Shown: one piece after another, positions 53,326 to 62,838 of the stretch
Position numbering within the stretch: position 1 is the stretch's first letter
How the letters are laid out: each line of letters opens with the position of its first letter
Assembly: GCF_042643145.1 (NCBI RefSeq)
Contig: NZ_JBHRSA010000041.1
Span: 178,154 to 242,153 of the forward strand
Source: Virgibacillus_O xinjiangensis
GTDB lineage: Bacteria > Bacillota > Bacilli > Bacillales > Amphibacillaceae
Direction of reading: 5' to 3'
DNA length: 64,000 nucleotides
The notes under the pieces: model-generated
Database searches by the model: none
Told to the model about the DNA's origin: nothing
What the model saw: the letters and a program-made list of their open reading frames with translations, nothing else
Program-made: the position numbers and the translations under genes

Positions 53326-53511
53326 CGCCATTGCCCCCGTTTAAAAGGTAAGAATCCCCGTTGCCAAGGGGATGTACCCACATGAAAAAATTTTTACATG
53401 AAACTTTTTGGAAAGTGGTTGATTTTTCTCTGTAAACGTACTATTATTCATGAAGAATTGCTAACGAAACGTATATAAACACTAGTACCAAAAGCATGGG
53501 AGGGATCAAAA

Positions 53512-54054
53512 GTGAACTGCTGGAAATCAATCAACATCAACAAAGAATTCGGACTGCAACGAATGAACTTCATTTCATTTTTGGTCAGTATTTTGGCATT
53601 CACCGTACTATATGTACCTGTTTCCATCGTTCATGGCAGGATGCCGAATAATGAAGCGGCTTTTGTCCCGTTTCTCATTGTACTATTCTTTCTTCCCATG
53701 ATACACACCCTTATGCATATTTTACCATTAATTGTCATGAATAAGCGTGTGAATTTCGTCTATAAGAAAAAATATAAGTGTATTCCCGTTATTTCCTATA
53801 GTACTAAATACCATTTGACGAAAAAGGTCTCTTTCATTACCGCAGGTGCTCCGAGCCTGCTATTGACCGTCCCGGGAATTGCAGCAAGTTATATGTTTCC
53901 GGAGTATTATTTCTACTTTTTGGTGTTGGCTTCCATCCATATCGGCATGAGTTTTATTGATTACCTATATATGGTCTATATCTGGAAAGCTCCCAAATGC
54001 GCATTTATTGATAATAGGCATGATGGATTTGACATTCTTCTAAAGGCACAATAG
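53512..54054 (+). CDS. DUF3267 family membrane protein
   Basis: 180 residues with four hydrophobic segments, preceding prsA. DUF3267 proteins are putative zincin-type membrane proteins with HExxH; here the corresponding stretch in PMIHTLMHILPL reads HTLMH, lacking the Glu, so no proteolytic activity is expected. The conserved YKIKCIP-like block (KKYKCIPVISYS) and the hydrophobic SLLLTVPGIAASYMF follow. GTG start after GGGAGGG; terminator hairpin follows the stop. Confidence 0.8.
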   Translation: MNCWKSININKEFGLQRMNFISFLVSILAFTVLYVPVSIVHGRMPNNEAAFVPFLIVLFFLPMIHTLMHILPLIVMNKRVNFVYKKKYKCIPVISYSTKYHLTKKVSFITAGAPSLLLTVPGIAASYMFPEYYFYFLVLASIHIGMSFIDYLYMVYIWKAPKCAFIDNRHDGFDILLKAQ

Positions 54055-54071
54055 GATGGCTTACTTCAATG

Positions 54072-54110
54072 AAAAAAGGTCTGAATCGATGACGGTTCAG
54101 GCCTTTTTTT
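54072..54110 (+). terminator. terminator of the DUF3267 gene
   Basis: Stem AAAGGTCTGAA / TTCAGGCCTTT, T7. Confidence 0.9.
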
Positions 54111-54330
54111 ATGTTTCAACGCTCGTGGGAGCTGGATGGCTTCCTATTTACTTCCGTTGATCAATTATTTGTCTACCCCTTCAAGCAGAATTTGTGGCAG
54201 GTTTTAGGTAATTTGCAGGTAATTTTACAGGAAATGGTTGCTTCTGTTTTTTTCGCAACTTTTGTATGGTATATTTAACTATGTAAAAAAACCGACCAAA
54301 GGTATATATAAAGAGTAGGAGTGTTAATAG

Positions 54331-55302
54331 ATGAAAAAATTAGCGATTGCTGCAACCCTGGCAGCAGGGGCCCTTACACTTGCCGCATGCTCGGATGATA
54401 GTGGATCCGAAACGGTCGTTGAATCAGAAGCCGGCAATATTACACAGGAAGAATTTTATGAGGAATTGAAAGATCGTCACGGTGAGGCTGTGCTGCAGGA
54501 ATTAGTCACTATTAAAGTATTGGAAGACAACTACGAGGTAAGTGAGGAAGAAGTAGAAGCGGAACTAGAAGCTGCCAAAGAACAGTACGGGGATAATTTC
54601 GAGATGGCGCTTCAGCAAAGCGGATTTTCCAGTGAGGATGAATACCGTAATGTCCTTTATTTGAGCCTTCTCCAGGAAGCAGCGATGACAGAGGGTATCG
54701 AAGTTTCTGAAGAGGAAATCCAGCAGCGTTATGACCGGATGCAAACAGAGATCAATGCCCAGCATATCCTGGTGGAAGATGAAGAAACAGCCAATGAAGT
54801 GAAAAACAAATTGGATGAAGGTGCTGATTTTGCTGAGCTTGCCAAGGAATATTCCACAGACGGATCTGCTCAGAACGGCGGAGACCTGGGATGGTTTACA
54901 GCTGGTGATATGGTTCCTGCATTCGAGGACGCCGCTTATAATATGGAAGAAGGCGAGATCAGCGACCCAGTGGCATCCGATTTCGGCTACCACATCATCA
55001 AGGTCAATGAAAAACGGGAATCCGAAGAAGAAATCGGTTCGTATGAAGAAATGAAAGATCAAATCCGCCGTGACTTGGAAGCTGCACAAGTGGATATGTC
55101 AGCAGCCCAATCCAAACTGGACAACCTGATCCAAGAAGCCAACGTCGATGTACAGATTGATGAGTTCGAAGGTCTATTCACACCTGCCGAGGAAGCAGGA
55201 TCGGAAGAGAATAACCAAGAACAGGAATCTGGTGAAACCTCTGAAGAAAGTCCAGAAGAAGAATCCGGAGAAGAGTCACAACAAGACTCAGAACAAGAAT
55301 AA
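54331..55302 (+). CDS. prsA: foldase lipoprotein PrsA
   Basis: 323-residue extracytoplasmic peptidyl-prolyl isomerase. Lipobox LAAC (Cys20), an N-terminal chaperone domain, then a parvulin domain at about residues 135-230 (NAQHILVEDEETANEVKNKL, GGDLGWFTAGDMVPAFEDAA, FGYHIIKVNEK). The last ~40 residues are an almost pure Glu/Ser/Gln tail (EESPEEESGEESQQDSEQE), longer and more acidic than in B. subtilis PrsA, presumably a salt adaptation. PrsA folds secreted proteins at the membrane-wall interface. Followed by a shared terminator with yhaL. Confidence 0.95.
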   Translation: MKKLAIAATLAAGALTLAACSDDSGSETVVESEAGNITQEEFYEELKDRHGEAVLQELVTIKVLEDNYEVSEEEVEAELEAAKEQYGDNFEMALQQSGFSSEDEYRNVLYLSLLQEAAMTEGIEVSEEEIQQRYDRMQTEINAQHILVEDEETANEVKNKLDEGADFAELAKEYSTDGSAQNGGDLGWFTAGDMVPAFEDAAYNMEEGEISDPVASDFGYHIIKVNEKRESEEEIGSYEEMKDQIRRDLEAAQVDMSAAQSKLDNLIQEANVDVQIDEFEGLFTPAEEAGSEENNQEQESGETSEESPEEESGEESQQDSEQE

Positions 55303-55307
55303 TCAAG

Positions 55308-55347
55308 AAAAAAGGCTAATACACCTGGTTGTGTATTAGCCTTTTTT
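55308..55347. terminator. bidirectional terminator
   Basis: 17-bp stem AAAAAAGGCTAATACAC / GTGTATTAGCCTTTTTT, 6-nt loop; serves prsA and yhaL. Confidence 0.94.
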
Positions 55348-55531
55348 AATGGGATCCCTGTCTTCTCCTATCCCTTTCTATTTCCATTCTTTCCATATAG
55401 ATTTTTCCTTCCTGTTCTGCTGCCTCTTCCTCCAGTTTCCTTTCCGCCTGCATTGCCCGGTAGGACATGACACCGCTGAAGAAAATGAGGAAGATCACCA
55501 CATACACCCACCAGGAAACTCCTAAAATCAT
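55346..55531 (-). CDS. yhaL: YhaL-type small membrane protein
   Basis: 61 residues: MILGVSWWVYVVIFLIFFSG anchors it; the rest is a charged helix ending KIYMERMEIERDRRRQ, the Spore_YhaL family pattern (B. subtilis YhaL is sporulation-linked). Start at 55531 after GGGAGGTAG. Located between yhaM and prsA, as in B. subtilis. Confidence 0.85.
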   Translation of the reverse strand: MILGVSWWVYVVIFLIFFSGVMSYRAMQAERKLEEEAAEQEGKIYMERMEIERDRRRQGSH

Positions 55532-55596
55532 TTTACTACCTCCCTTGTCCAACCTTATAATAGATAGATATGAACAAGTGGCAGGAAACATGCCTT

Positions 55597-56544
55597 TTAA
55601 CTTTCTTCGAACAAAGGTTTATAGAACGCACGGTTATCCATCGCGAACATCCGCTCCGTGAATTCTCCAGGTTTCACCTTATCCAATGCCCTGTTCAACA
55701 TATTCAACTTGGCATCCATCATATCGATCAAATGCAGAACCTCCGCCTCACGGACCAATGGCGGGGTCGGGCTTCCCCATTCAGCTTTGCCATGGTGGGA
55801 AAGCACCAGATGCTGCAGCACACGGACTTCTTCCCCTTCAATCTGAAGTTCTCTGGCCATCATACCGATTTCTTCCACCATCATCGGTATATGACCGAGC
55901 AGCTTACCCTCTACAGTATAACTGGTAGTTACAACACCGGATAATTCCTTGAGCTTGCCAAGGTCGTGAAGGATGATACCCGCATACAGCAAATCCTTGT
56001 TCAATTCCGGGTATAATCCATGCAGTTCCCTTGCTATAGCCACCATACTGACGATATGATGTGCCAGCCCAGATACATATTCATGATGGTTTTTAGCGGC
56101 GGCTGGATAGGTCAGCAGGTCCTCTTGATACTTTTTGATAAAGGCACGGACCATACGCTGGAGCACGGGATTCTGCATTTCGAAAATTATCTCTGTCAAC
56201 TTCTCCGAGAGGACCTTTTGATCCACAGGTGCTTTTTCTACAAATTCTGAGACATGGACCCCATCGGTAGGCTGGGACGGTCTGATGGAACTGATTTTCA
56301 ATTGGGCCTTCCCCCTGAATTGGCTGACTTCCCCTGTGAGCTTGACGATTTGTTCCGGCACAAAAACCGCCTCATCCTCTTTCGTGGCATCCCAAAGTTT
56401 TGCGTCTATCTCTCCTGTTGCGTCGCGAAGGATTAACGTCAAAAATGGCTTGCCATTACTGGCCACGCCTTTCGTTGCCTCCTTGATCAGCATAAAGCTG
56501 TCGATGGATTCCCCAATTGCCGTCTGTCCTATGCCTTTTTTCAT
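55597..56544 (-). CDS. yhaM: 3'-5' exoribonuclease YhaM
   Basis: 315 residues: an OB-fold RNA-binding part (residues ~12-95, [21 protein letters not shown]) and an HD-hydrolase domain with [29 protein letters not shown] and [17 protein letters not shown]. YhaM trims short RNAs and participates in RNA decay and DNA replication support. Start at 56544 after GGGGAGG; length matches B. subtilis YhaM (314). Confidence 0.95.
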   Translation of the reverse strand: MKKGIGQTAIGESIDSFMLIKEATKGVASNGKPFLTLILRDATGEIDAKLWDATKEDEAVFVPEQIVKLTGEVSQFRGKAQLKISSIRPSQPTDGVHVSEFVEKAPVDQKVLSEKLTEIIFEMQNPVLQRMVRAFIKKYQEDLLTYPAAAKNHHEYVSGLAHHIVSMVAIARELHGLYPELNKDLLYAGIILHDLGKLKELSGVVTTSYTVEGKLLGHIPMMVEEIGMMARELQIEGEEVRVLQHLVLSHHGKAEWGSPTPPLVREAEVLHLIDMMDAKLNMLNRALDKVKPGEFTERMFAMDNRAFYKPLFEES

Positions 56545-56617
56545 ACAAATCCTCCCCATATGGAAAAGAGACTGACTCGGGGCTCGTCGGTCACCATCCA
56601 TGTCAATCTCCAATCAT

Positions 56618-57169
56618 CTATTTATCTTTCTTGGGAATATATTCGAAGATTTCCCCTGATTCCATGGTACGGATGAAGTCCTTCAACCATAAATAGTAGT
56701 TTCTGGCGTACTCCAGGCGCTCCAAATCTCTCTGCAGTTCCTCTAGCAGCTGTTCGTCCTCTGTCTTTTCCATAAGTGTCTGCAGTTCTTCAATGGCATC
56801 TTCTGCCTCTTCAATATTCATCTCTGTCTGTTTCCGCCAGCGGTTTCCAAAGAGAGAAGTGAAGGATTTATACCAATCCTCCTCTGATTGGTAAAGATCT
56901 TTCCTTACACCCTTCTTGAATGCAGGCTTCACCATTTTAACTTCGGACAATGATCGCACGCCGGTCGACATGCTTGTCTTGCTCATTTCCAGTGCTTCCC
57001 TCATACCATCCAAGGTCATCGGTTCATCCGCAAAATATAACACACCATAGAGCCGCCCCACTGAAGGGGGAATGCCATACAAATTCATGTTCTTGGCAAT
57101 AACTTGGATGAATTTCTCAATGGTTTCTTCATGCTTCTCTTTATTATCTGCTTCTCTATCTCCTGCCAA
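56618..57169 (-). CDS. second GbsR-type transcriptional regulator
   Basis: 183 residues, winged helix with the GbsR hallmark VGRLYGVLYFADEPMTLDGM and ALEMSKTSMSTGVRSLSEVK, RKDLYQSEEDWYKSF and a C-terminal helical part. A paralog of the gene at 52472 (about a third to half identical by eye in the DNA-binding part), but no transport genes adjoin it: yhaM and yhaN flank it. TTG start at 57169, 7 nt after GGAGGG; the ATG at 57190 has no site. Its length (183) is close to B. subtilis GbsR. Confidence 0.82.
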   Translation of the reverse strand: MAGDREADNKEKHEETIEKFIQVIAKNMNLYGIPPSVGRLYGVLYFADEPMTLDGMREALEMSKTSMSTGVRSLSEVKMVKPAFKKGVRKDLYQSEEDWYKSFTSLFGNRWRKQTEMNIEEAEDAIEELQTLMEKTEDEQLLEELQRDLERLEYARNYYLWLKDFIRTMESGEIFEYIPKKDK

Positions 57170-57216
57170 TGGAAAACCCTCCAACCGCATGTAATCTGAA
57201 AATAGTTTATCATTAT

Positions 57217-60159
57217 TTATCCATGAATGCGAATGGTAAAGGATGCATGGTCCCTTACTTCTTCCCTACAGGTGAACAGGATGACCTGCTGATTCTGCTG
57301 TCCGAGTATATCCAGTATGCGCTTGGTACGTATCGTATCAAAGTGTACAAAGGCGTCATCAATGATAAATGGGAGAGAATGCTTGTCACTCATGATATCT
57401 CCGATCGCCAGCCTCAGAGAAATATATAACTGGTTGATCGTCCCTTGTGATAATTCCTCTGCTTTGTACCGAACACCGTCCCTTGCTTCAGCCTGAAAAG
57501 GGGTATCACCCATTGGCGGGTACACATACACATAATGCTTTCCAGTAATGATGGAAAAGTAGTGGGAAGCTGTTTCCATCACCTGGTGGAGGTATTTGTC
57601 CCGATACGTCTTTTTCGTCTTCTCCAACATCTCCTTAGCCGTTTTCAGAACGGACCACTGATGTGCCAGCCCATCTAATTTTTCCTTTTCCATTCCAAGC
57701 CGGTGCAAGGTATTGGAATAGCCTTCTGATGACTCCACAGCTGAGATGGCTGCTTTCATATCAGCAAGGTGCTGCCTGGAACGGTTCAGTTCCTCCTCCA
57801 AATCCCTCAAGGTCTCTTTCCCTTTCCTTGCAGTGTTTTCCAACGCCTGTTCTTCTGGCATGTCTGTAAGCATTCTTTTCCACATTTCATCCGGAAATGT
57901 CGTATGGAGCTGATCTTTTAGCCGCTTGGCTTCTTCTTCCAGTTTCCTTTTTTCCTCAACCTGCCTGGCCTTCCGGTAATACGCCTCTTCCGAACCCACT
58001 TCTGCTGCGTTCAGCAGTTCCTCTATCTCCTCTTGGTAGACTCCTGCTTTACGCCTGGTTTCCTCGACTCCCCGGCGGTTATCTTCAGCCAATTTCTCAT
58101 ATTGGTTGATTTCCCTGATAATCTGCTGGCGATGCTCCATCAGTTCTTCCACCAGACGGAATGCCTGTAGAGGATCCAAGCTGGACGGCCCCAGATTCTG
58201 GTCCTCACAAAAAGCCATAGCTGGACGGCCATTTTCATCCAACGATTGGTCCAGTCTGCCTTTCTCCTGCTGAAGCAGTCGATAGTCGGAATGGATGTCC
58301 AATAATTTCTTTATATAATGATAGAATTCCGGCCAATAGGCGATCTCCACCTGTTCCAAAAATGGATAGCTTTCATGTTGTTCACTGATCAGAGCATCGA
58401 CGCGTCGCCTTTTTTCTTCGATTCCCCTGCGTTTTTCATCCAGTTTGATGAACTGGATATCCACCGTCTTGAGCTGTTCCTTGACAGCTGTCAATTCCGA
58501 CGATCTCTGCTCATGCAAGGTTACTGCCTGTTCCGCTTCTCTTCGTTCTTCCTCACTTAAATCAAGGGTGGCAGACTGTTCTGCCTCTTCTGTGAAGAAA
58601 TGGTCCATGGAAGCTATATGGCTTTTCGAATACATTTTCTGCCCGATACCGGCGAGAAGCAGGATCGGAATCATCCAAAATAAGGCCGATTGTCCGAAGA
58701 GGGCACCAATTACTGCCAGAAGTGCTGCGATGGTAAAAGAGACGGTTAACAGCAGATTGCTCCTTTGTTCCTGCTTGGCTTTCTGCTGCCGCCAATTCTC
58801 GCTTAAATACTCTGCACCAGACTGTAGCCGAAGCAGCATTTCTTTTTCTTTATAGCCGCTCAGCTTCTCTGTCAGCTCCTGATATTCACTTTCCGATAAT
58901 GTACCTTCTTCCGCTTCCCATGCCTGATTCAACAAGTAATTCCTCTGTTGTTTCAGCTCTTGGTATTCCTGCTTGATCCTCTCTTCCTCCAGCCTCAGCT
59001 GCTCTGCATCCATCTTGGTCTGGCTCCATGTTTTCTCTAAGTGAAAAGGAAATTCCAGAGAAGACAACTCCTCGACAGACAATCCGACATGGAGCCGTTG
59101 AACCTCGGCATCCAGCTGCGTCTTCTTTTTCTCGACAGCCGCTGAAATCCTTTCCTGTTCACGTAAAGCGTTAAGATACCCCTCCTTATGTCGGAGTACT
59201 TGGTCAGCACGTTCATAGACAGACTCTTCTTTCAGTTTCCCTTTCAGCTCTTCCATCCGTACCCTGTACTTTCTCATATTGTCTTCCAATAAAGCCTGTT
59301 CACTTTGTAGGGGAAGCAGCTTTTCCTTGAGCTTTTCCAGCCTCTCCCTCCCCTTCTCGGGAAAAATGTCCAGAGATGGAAAGCCTTTGAGCTGTTCAGT
59401 GTATGTACGGTATTTTTTCACCATCGGAAGTGCTTGCTGTTGCAGAGCTGTATTCGACAACTGTTCCTTCAGTTGCTCAATTTCGCTCTTGAGCCGACTG
59501 ATTTTCTCCTCTTCCTGATGTTTTTCTTCTTTCTTAGCTAGATAAGAACCCTCTCTTTCTTTAAAACGGCGCAGATCCCCTGTGATGCCATCCAAAGTGT
59601 TCAATTGCTCATTGATGGAAGGTTTTTTGCCATAGGGCTTGAATAAAGCTGCCATTTGCTGTTCCAGTCTCTTCTCCACCGTATAGAGGTTTTGGGAGCC
59701 TGTGAGGCCGATACCAAACAATACCTCACCGAAATCATTCTCTTTCATTCCAGAAAGTCCATTCAGATCGAGAGCAGAAAAAGAATAGATAGATTGGTAG
59801 GTTTTCAGGGTCATTCCATGAAGACGGTCTTCCAGCCATTCCTCCGGATATTCCTCTCCTTCCGGTCCGTGGCAGACAGCTTTGCCGTTTCTTGCCTCGT
59901 CCAGCCGTTCAATGGTTACCACCCCTGTTCCAGGAATATCAATGGTCAGCCTTCCTCCCATTCTGCCACTATTTTTCGGTCGGTAAAATGCTCTCTGTTT
60001 TGGCGGCAGGCCGAAAAGCATGAATAAAAGGAATTGCTGTATGGTAGATTTACCTGATTCATTTTCTCCATAGATGACCAACGGGGAAGCTGCAGTAAAG
60101 TCCAATGGATGGTCCACCCATTTTCCAAATCCGTATATTACCGCTTTCACCAATTTCAT
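57217..60159 (-). CDS. yhaN: SbcC/Rad50-like ATPase YhaN with internal membrane helices
   Basis: 980 residues. Walker A YGENESGKST near residue 34; N-terminal nucleotide-binding region, two long coiled-coil arms, and a C-terminal half with ELSQGTINQLYISLRLAIGD (ABC signature) and PFIIDDAFVHFD (Walker B). Unusually, the middle (about residues 470-508) contains two adjacent hydrophobic helices (LLLTVSFTIAALLAVIGALF and ALFWMIPILLLAGI) where SbcC has a zinc hook, so the coils probably end in the membrane. Pairs with yhaO, 10 nt upstream. ATG at 60159 after GAGGTG. Confidence 0.92.
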   Translation of the reverse strand: MKLVKAVIYGFGKWVDHPLDFTAASPLVIYGENESGKSTIQQFLLFMLFGLPPKQRAFYRPKNSGRMGGRLTIDIPGTGVVTIERLDEARNGKAVCHGPEGEEYPEEWLEDRLHGMTLKTYQSIYSFSALDLNGLSGMKENDFGEVLFGIGLTGSQNLYTVEKRLEQQMAALFKPYGKKPSINEQLNTLDGITGDLRRFKEREGSYLAKKEEKHQEEEKISRLKSEIEQLKEQLSNTALQQQALPMVKKYRTYTEQLKGFPSLDIFPEKGRERLEKLKEKLLPLQSEQALLEDNMRKYRVRMEELKGKLKEESVYERADQVLRHKEGYLNALREQERISAAVEKKKTQLDAEVQRLHVGLSVEELSSLEFPFHLEKTWSQTKMDAEQLRLEEERIKQEYQELKQQRNYLLNQAWEAEEGTLSESEYQELTEKLSGYKEKEMLLRLQSGAEYLSENWRQQKAKQEQRSNLLLTVSFTIAALLAVIGALFGQSALFWMIPILLLAGIGQKMYSKSHIASMDHFFTEEAEQSATLDLSEEERREAEQAVTLHEQRSSELTAVKEQLKTVDIQFIKLDEKRRGIEEKRRRVDALISEQHESYPFLEQVEIAYWPEFYHYIKKLLDIHSDYRLLQQEKGRLDQSLDENGRPAMAFCEDQNLGPSSLDPLQAFRLVEELMEHRQQIIREINQYEKLAEDNRRGVEETRRKAGVYQEEIEELLNAAEVGSEEAYYRKARQVEEKRKLEEEAKRLKDQLHTTFPDEMWKRMLTDMPEEQALENTARKGKETLRDLEEELNRSRQHLADMKAAISAVESSEGYSNTLHRLGMEKEKLDGLAHQWSVLKTAKEMLEKTKKTYRDKYLHQVMETASHYFSIITGKHYVYVYPPMGDTPFQAEARDGVRYKAEELSQGTINQLYISLRLAIGDIMSDKHSLPFIIDDAFVHFDTIRTKRILDILGQQNQQVILFTCREEVRDHASFTIRIHG

Positions 60160-60169
60160 CCGATCCACC

Positions 60170-61390
60170 TCATTTCCTGAGAAGCTCGCGGAGCAGCATC
60201 TGCTCTGCTTCCGCTTTTATTTTTCTTTTCTCTTCCTCGGGTACCGGTGTGAGATATTTTCTGGCCTGTTTTTGTTGATAGAGATCATCCAAGAATGAGT
60301 CGATCTCCGTTTCAGAAAAACTTCTGATCAATTCTCCTATAAAATGCTCGCCTTTTTTCAACTGTTCATCCAGCTTGAAGCTTTCCTCCACCTCTACACG
60401 AAAGATATACGACCATGGTGAGGCTGCAGCCAGGGGCTCATTCACCAAATCTACCAAATCCTCCACTACATGCTGTCCCGCCCATTCTTGGGAACTTGCG
60501 TCCATATGGTAGAGCTTCAGATCGATCAAGCAACGGCCGGGAACTAGTTCCCTTGCCTTTTCAATAATAGTCTTTTCCAGATGATGGACATCTTGCACCC
60601 CTGCCATATCCACACTCATCGTCTCGAACTGTATCTCCTGCAGGGGGATAAACGAATAATCGGCTCCTGATTCCGAAAGTGTTACATGATAACAGCCTTT
60701 CTCTCCCAGTTCTTTCCGGTTTCTGCCCTGGATATTTCCGGGATAGATGACAGGCGGGTTTTCATGGAGCACTTCCCGCTTATGGATATGCCCAAGCGCC
60801 CAGTAATCGAATTCCTTTCCGGTCAGCTCTCCTAACCGGAACGGAGCATAGACATCATGATCCGTATTGGTTTGGATACTGCCGTGCAATGTTGCAATAT
60901 GATAGTCGGCAGAACCGCCCTCCACTTCATATTCATCCACCTTCCTGTCGGTAACTGCCCGGTTCTCGTAACTGAATCCATGAACAGCTGCCTCCGTTCC
61001 GTCCCCTTTCACAAAGGTAAAGCTGGTTACCTGTTCCCCCGGGAAAACATGCATGTTTTCGGGAAAACCCACCCGGAAAGGATCCTTTGTCATGAAATCA
61101 TGATTACCGTAAGAGGCATAAACATGGATACCATGATGTTCCAATTCCTCCATCTTCCTTCTGAGTCGAATCTGTGCCTTTAAACTGTGGACTTCCTGAT
61201 CAAAAAGGTCCCCAACCAAAAGAACGAAGTCGACTTGTTTATCGATTGCCGTTTGGACAAGCCTGTCCAATGCCTGGAACGTGCTTTCCAGAATTTCAGA
61301 AAATAAGTGCTCCGGCACTTCCGACAGCCCTTTGAATGGACTGTCCAAGTGCAGATCTGCTGCATGAAGAAAAGTAATCGGACTCCCCAT
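60170..61390 (-). CDS. yhaO: metallophosphoesterase YhaO (SbcD-like)
   Basis: 406 residues. Calcineurin-like nuclease motifs: FLHAADLHLDSPF, LLVGDLFDQE, YGNHDF, IATLHGS, WALGHIHKRE. It resembles Mre11/SbcD and together with YhaN forms an SbcDC-like DNA-end processing pair; in B. subtilis these genes are linked to DNA repair. ATG at 61390 after GGAGGTAG. Confidence 0.93.
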   Translation of the reverse strand: MGSPITFLHAADLHLDSPFKGLSEVPEHLFSEILESTFQALDRLVQTAIDKQVDFVLLVGDLFDQEVHSLKAQIRLRRKMEELEHHGIHVYASYGNHDFMTKDPFRVGFPENMHVFPGEQVTSFTFVKGDGTEAAVHGFSYENRAVTDRKVDEYEVEGGSADYHIATLHGSIQTNTDHDVYAPFRLGELTGKEFDYWALGHIHKREVLHENPPVIYPGNIQGRNRKELGEKGCYHVTLSESGADYSFIPLQEIQFETMSVDMAGVQDVHHLEKTIIEKARELVPGRCLIDLKLYHMDASSQEWAGQHVVEDLVDLVNEPLAAASPWSYIFRVEVEESFKLDEQLKKGEHFIGELIRSFSETEIDSFLDDLYQQKQARKYLTPVPEEEKRKIKAEAEQMLLRELLRK

Positions 61391-61539
61391 TTCACTACCT
61401 CCGTCCACCTCTGATGATTATCCTCATTTTACCAGAAAACAAATGCGAATGCACGTTCTGTTACATTGTATCTATAGACAGAGAATAGACATGAATTACA
61501 CATCATCTGCAGGCATCCTGCTGATAGTGCAATAGATGG

Positions 61540-61574
61540 AAAAAAGCGAAATGCCGGCTCAAGGCATTTCGCTT
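61540..61574 (-). terminator. terminator of yhaQP
   Basis: On the minus strand AAGCGAAATGCC, 7-nt loop, GGCATTTCGCTT then T6. Confidence 0.92.
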
Positions 61575-61587
61575 CAATAGTACTTTC

Positions 61588-62838
61588 TTATTCTTTTTTC
61601 GATAAAGCCAGTGCTTTCTTCAAATCCTTCAGCGAATTCGATGTACCATATAGGAGGACACCGCCCTTGTATACCCTGGCGCCGACTATGGCTAGAATTC
61701 CGATGGTCCCTATCAGCAGGCCGATCGATAAAGCCACTTCCCAAATAGGTATATCCAGCATTCCTACCCGCAGAAACATGATCATCGGAGCAAAGAAGGG
61801 AATGAAGGAGGTAATACGGATCAAACTGGTATCCGGCATATTCAAACCGTACATGGCAATGATGAAGGCCACAGCGATCAACAGGATGACCGGCATCATA
61901 ATTTGATTGGCGTCTTCCACCCTGGCTACCAGTGCCCCTAGCATGGCCGCCAGAGTAGCATACAGCAGATAGCCGAGAACAAAAAAGACCACCGCATAGA
62001 TATAGATGGAAGCAGAGCCGCCTTGGACTCCCAAGTAACTGAATATTCCCCCGGTCATCTCCTCTTGTTTCGAGGCAACCATGAAATAGCCGGCTCCGAC
62101 AAAGAGTCCTACCTGTGTCAGACCAAGCAGGGCTATACCGGCAATCTTAGCAAGCATATGGGTGACAGGTGGCGCACTTGAAACAAGAATCTCCATGACA
62201 CGGGAGGATTTCTCGGTAGCCACATCCGTCGAAATCATCTGTCCGTATAAGATGATTGCCATATAAAGGACAAACAACATGATATAGACAATGCCGCGTG
62301 TCTGGTTGAGCTCTTCTGTCGTTTTTGCCGCTTCATTCAGCGCAACGGCCTCAAATGAAATTGGTTCATTGATTTGGGCCAACGTAGACTGATCGATCTC
62401 CGCCTGCTGCGTAGCCAGAGATACTTTCATTTGCTGCAGTTGCTGTTCCAAAATCATTTGCTCTTCTGCACCCGAAACGTCATTTGCATAGAAGGCGGCC
62501 TGTGGCAAATTCCTATCATTTTCCGTTAGTACGATGAGTGCCGTGTATATATCTTCCCGTACCGCTTCCTTTGCTTCCTCCTCACTCTCCTCATAAGCTT
62601 CCAGTTCCAAATCTTCACTGGATGCCTCCACCATCTGCTTGTAGGTATCAAAGTACATAGCTGATTCATCTATCACCGCAATGGTATCGACACTGTCATC
62701 GGAAAAAGCATTCAAGATCGACTGGATATTGGCCATTCCGAAAATGAACAGAAGGGTCAAAACGGTACTGATCAGAAAGGATTTCGATTTTACGCGGTTC
62801 ATGTATGTATGGGATAAAATGATCCAAAATTTATTCAT
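61588..62838 (-). CDS. yhaP: ABC exporter permease YhaP (NatB-like)
   Basis: 416 residues. Layout of ABC-2 type exporters: one N-terminal helix (FLISTVLTLLFIFGMANI), a ~150-residue extracytoplasmic acidic domain, then five to six helices with the GARVEDANQIMMPV-like segment. Related to NatB, which with NatA exports sodium; the substrate here is not proven. ATG at 62838 overlaps the yhaQ stop by 8 nt. Confidence 0.9.
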   Translation of the reverse strand: MNKFWIILSHTYMNRVKSKSFLISTVLTLLFIFGMANIQSILNAFSDDSVDTIAVIDESAMYFDTYKQMVEASSEDLELEAYEESEEEAKEAVREDIYTALIVLTENDRNLPQAAFYANDVSGAEEQMILEQQLQQMKVSLATQQAEIDQSTLAQINEPISFEAVALNEAAKTTEELNQTRGIVYIMLFVLYMAIILYGQMISTDVATEKSSRVMEILVSSAPPVTHMLAKIAGIALLGLTQVGLFVGAGYFMVASKQEEMTGGIFSYLGVQGGSASIYIYAVVFFVLGYLLYATLAAMLGALVARVEDANQIMMPVILLIAVAFIIAMYGLNMPDTSLIRITSFIPFFAPMIMFLRVGMLDIPIWEVALSIGLLIGTIGILAIVGARVYKGGVLLYGTSNSLKDLKKALALSKKE

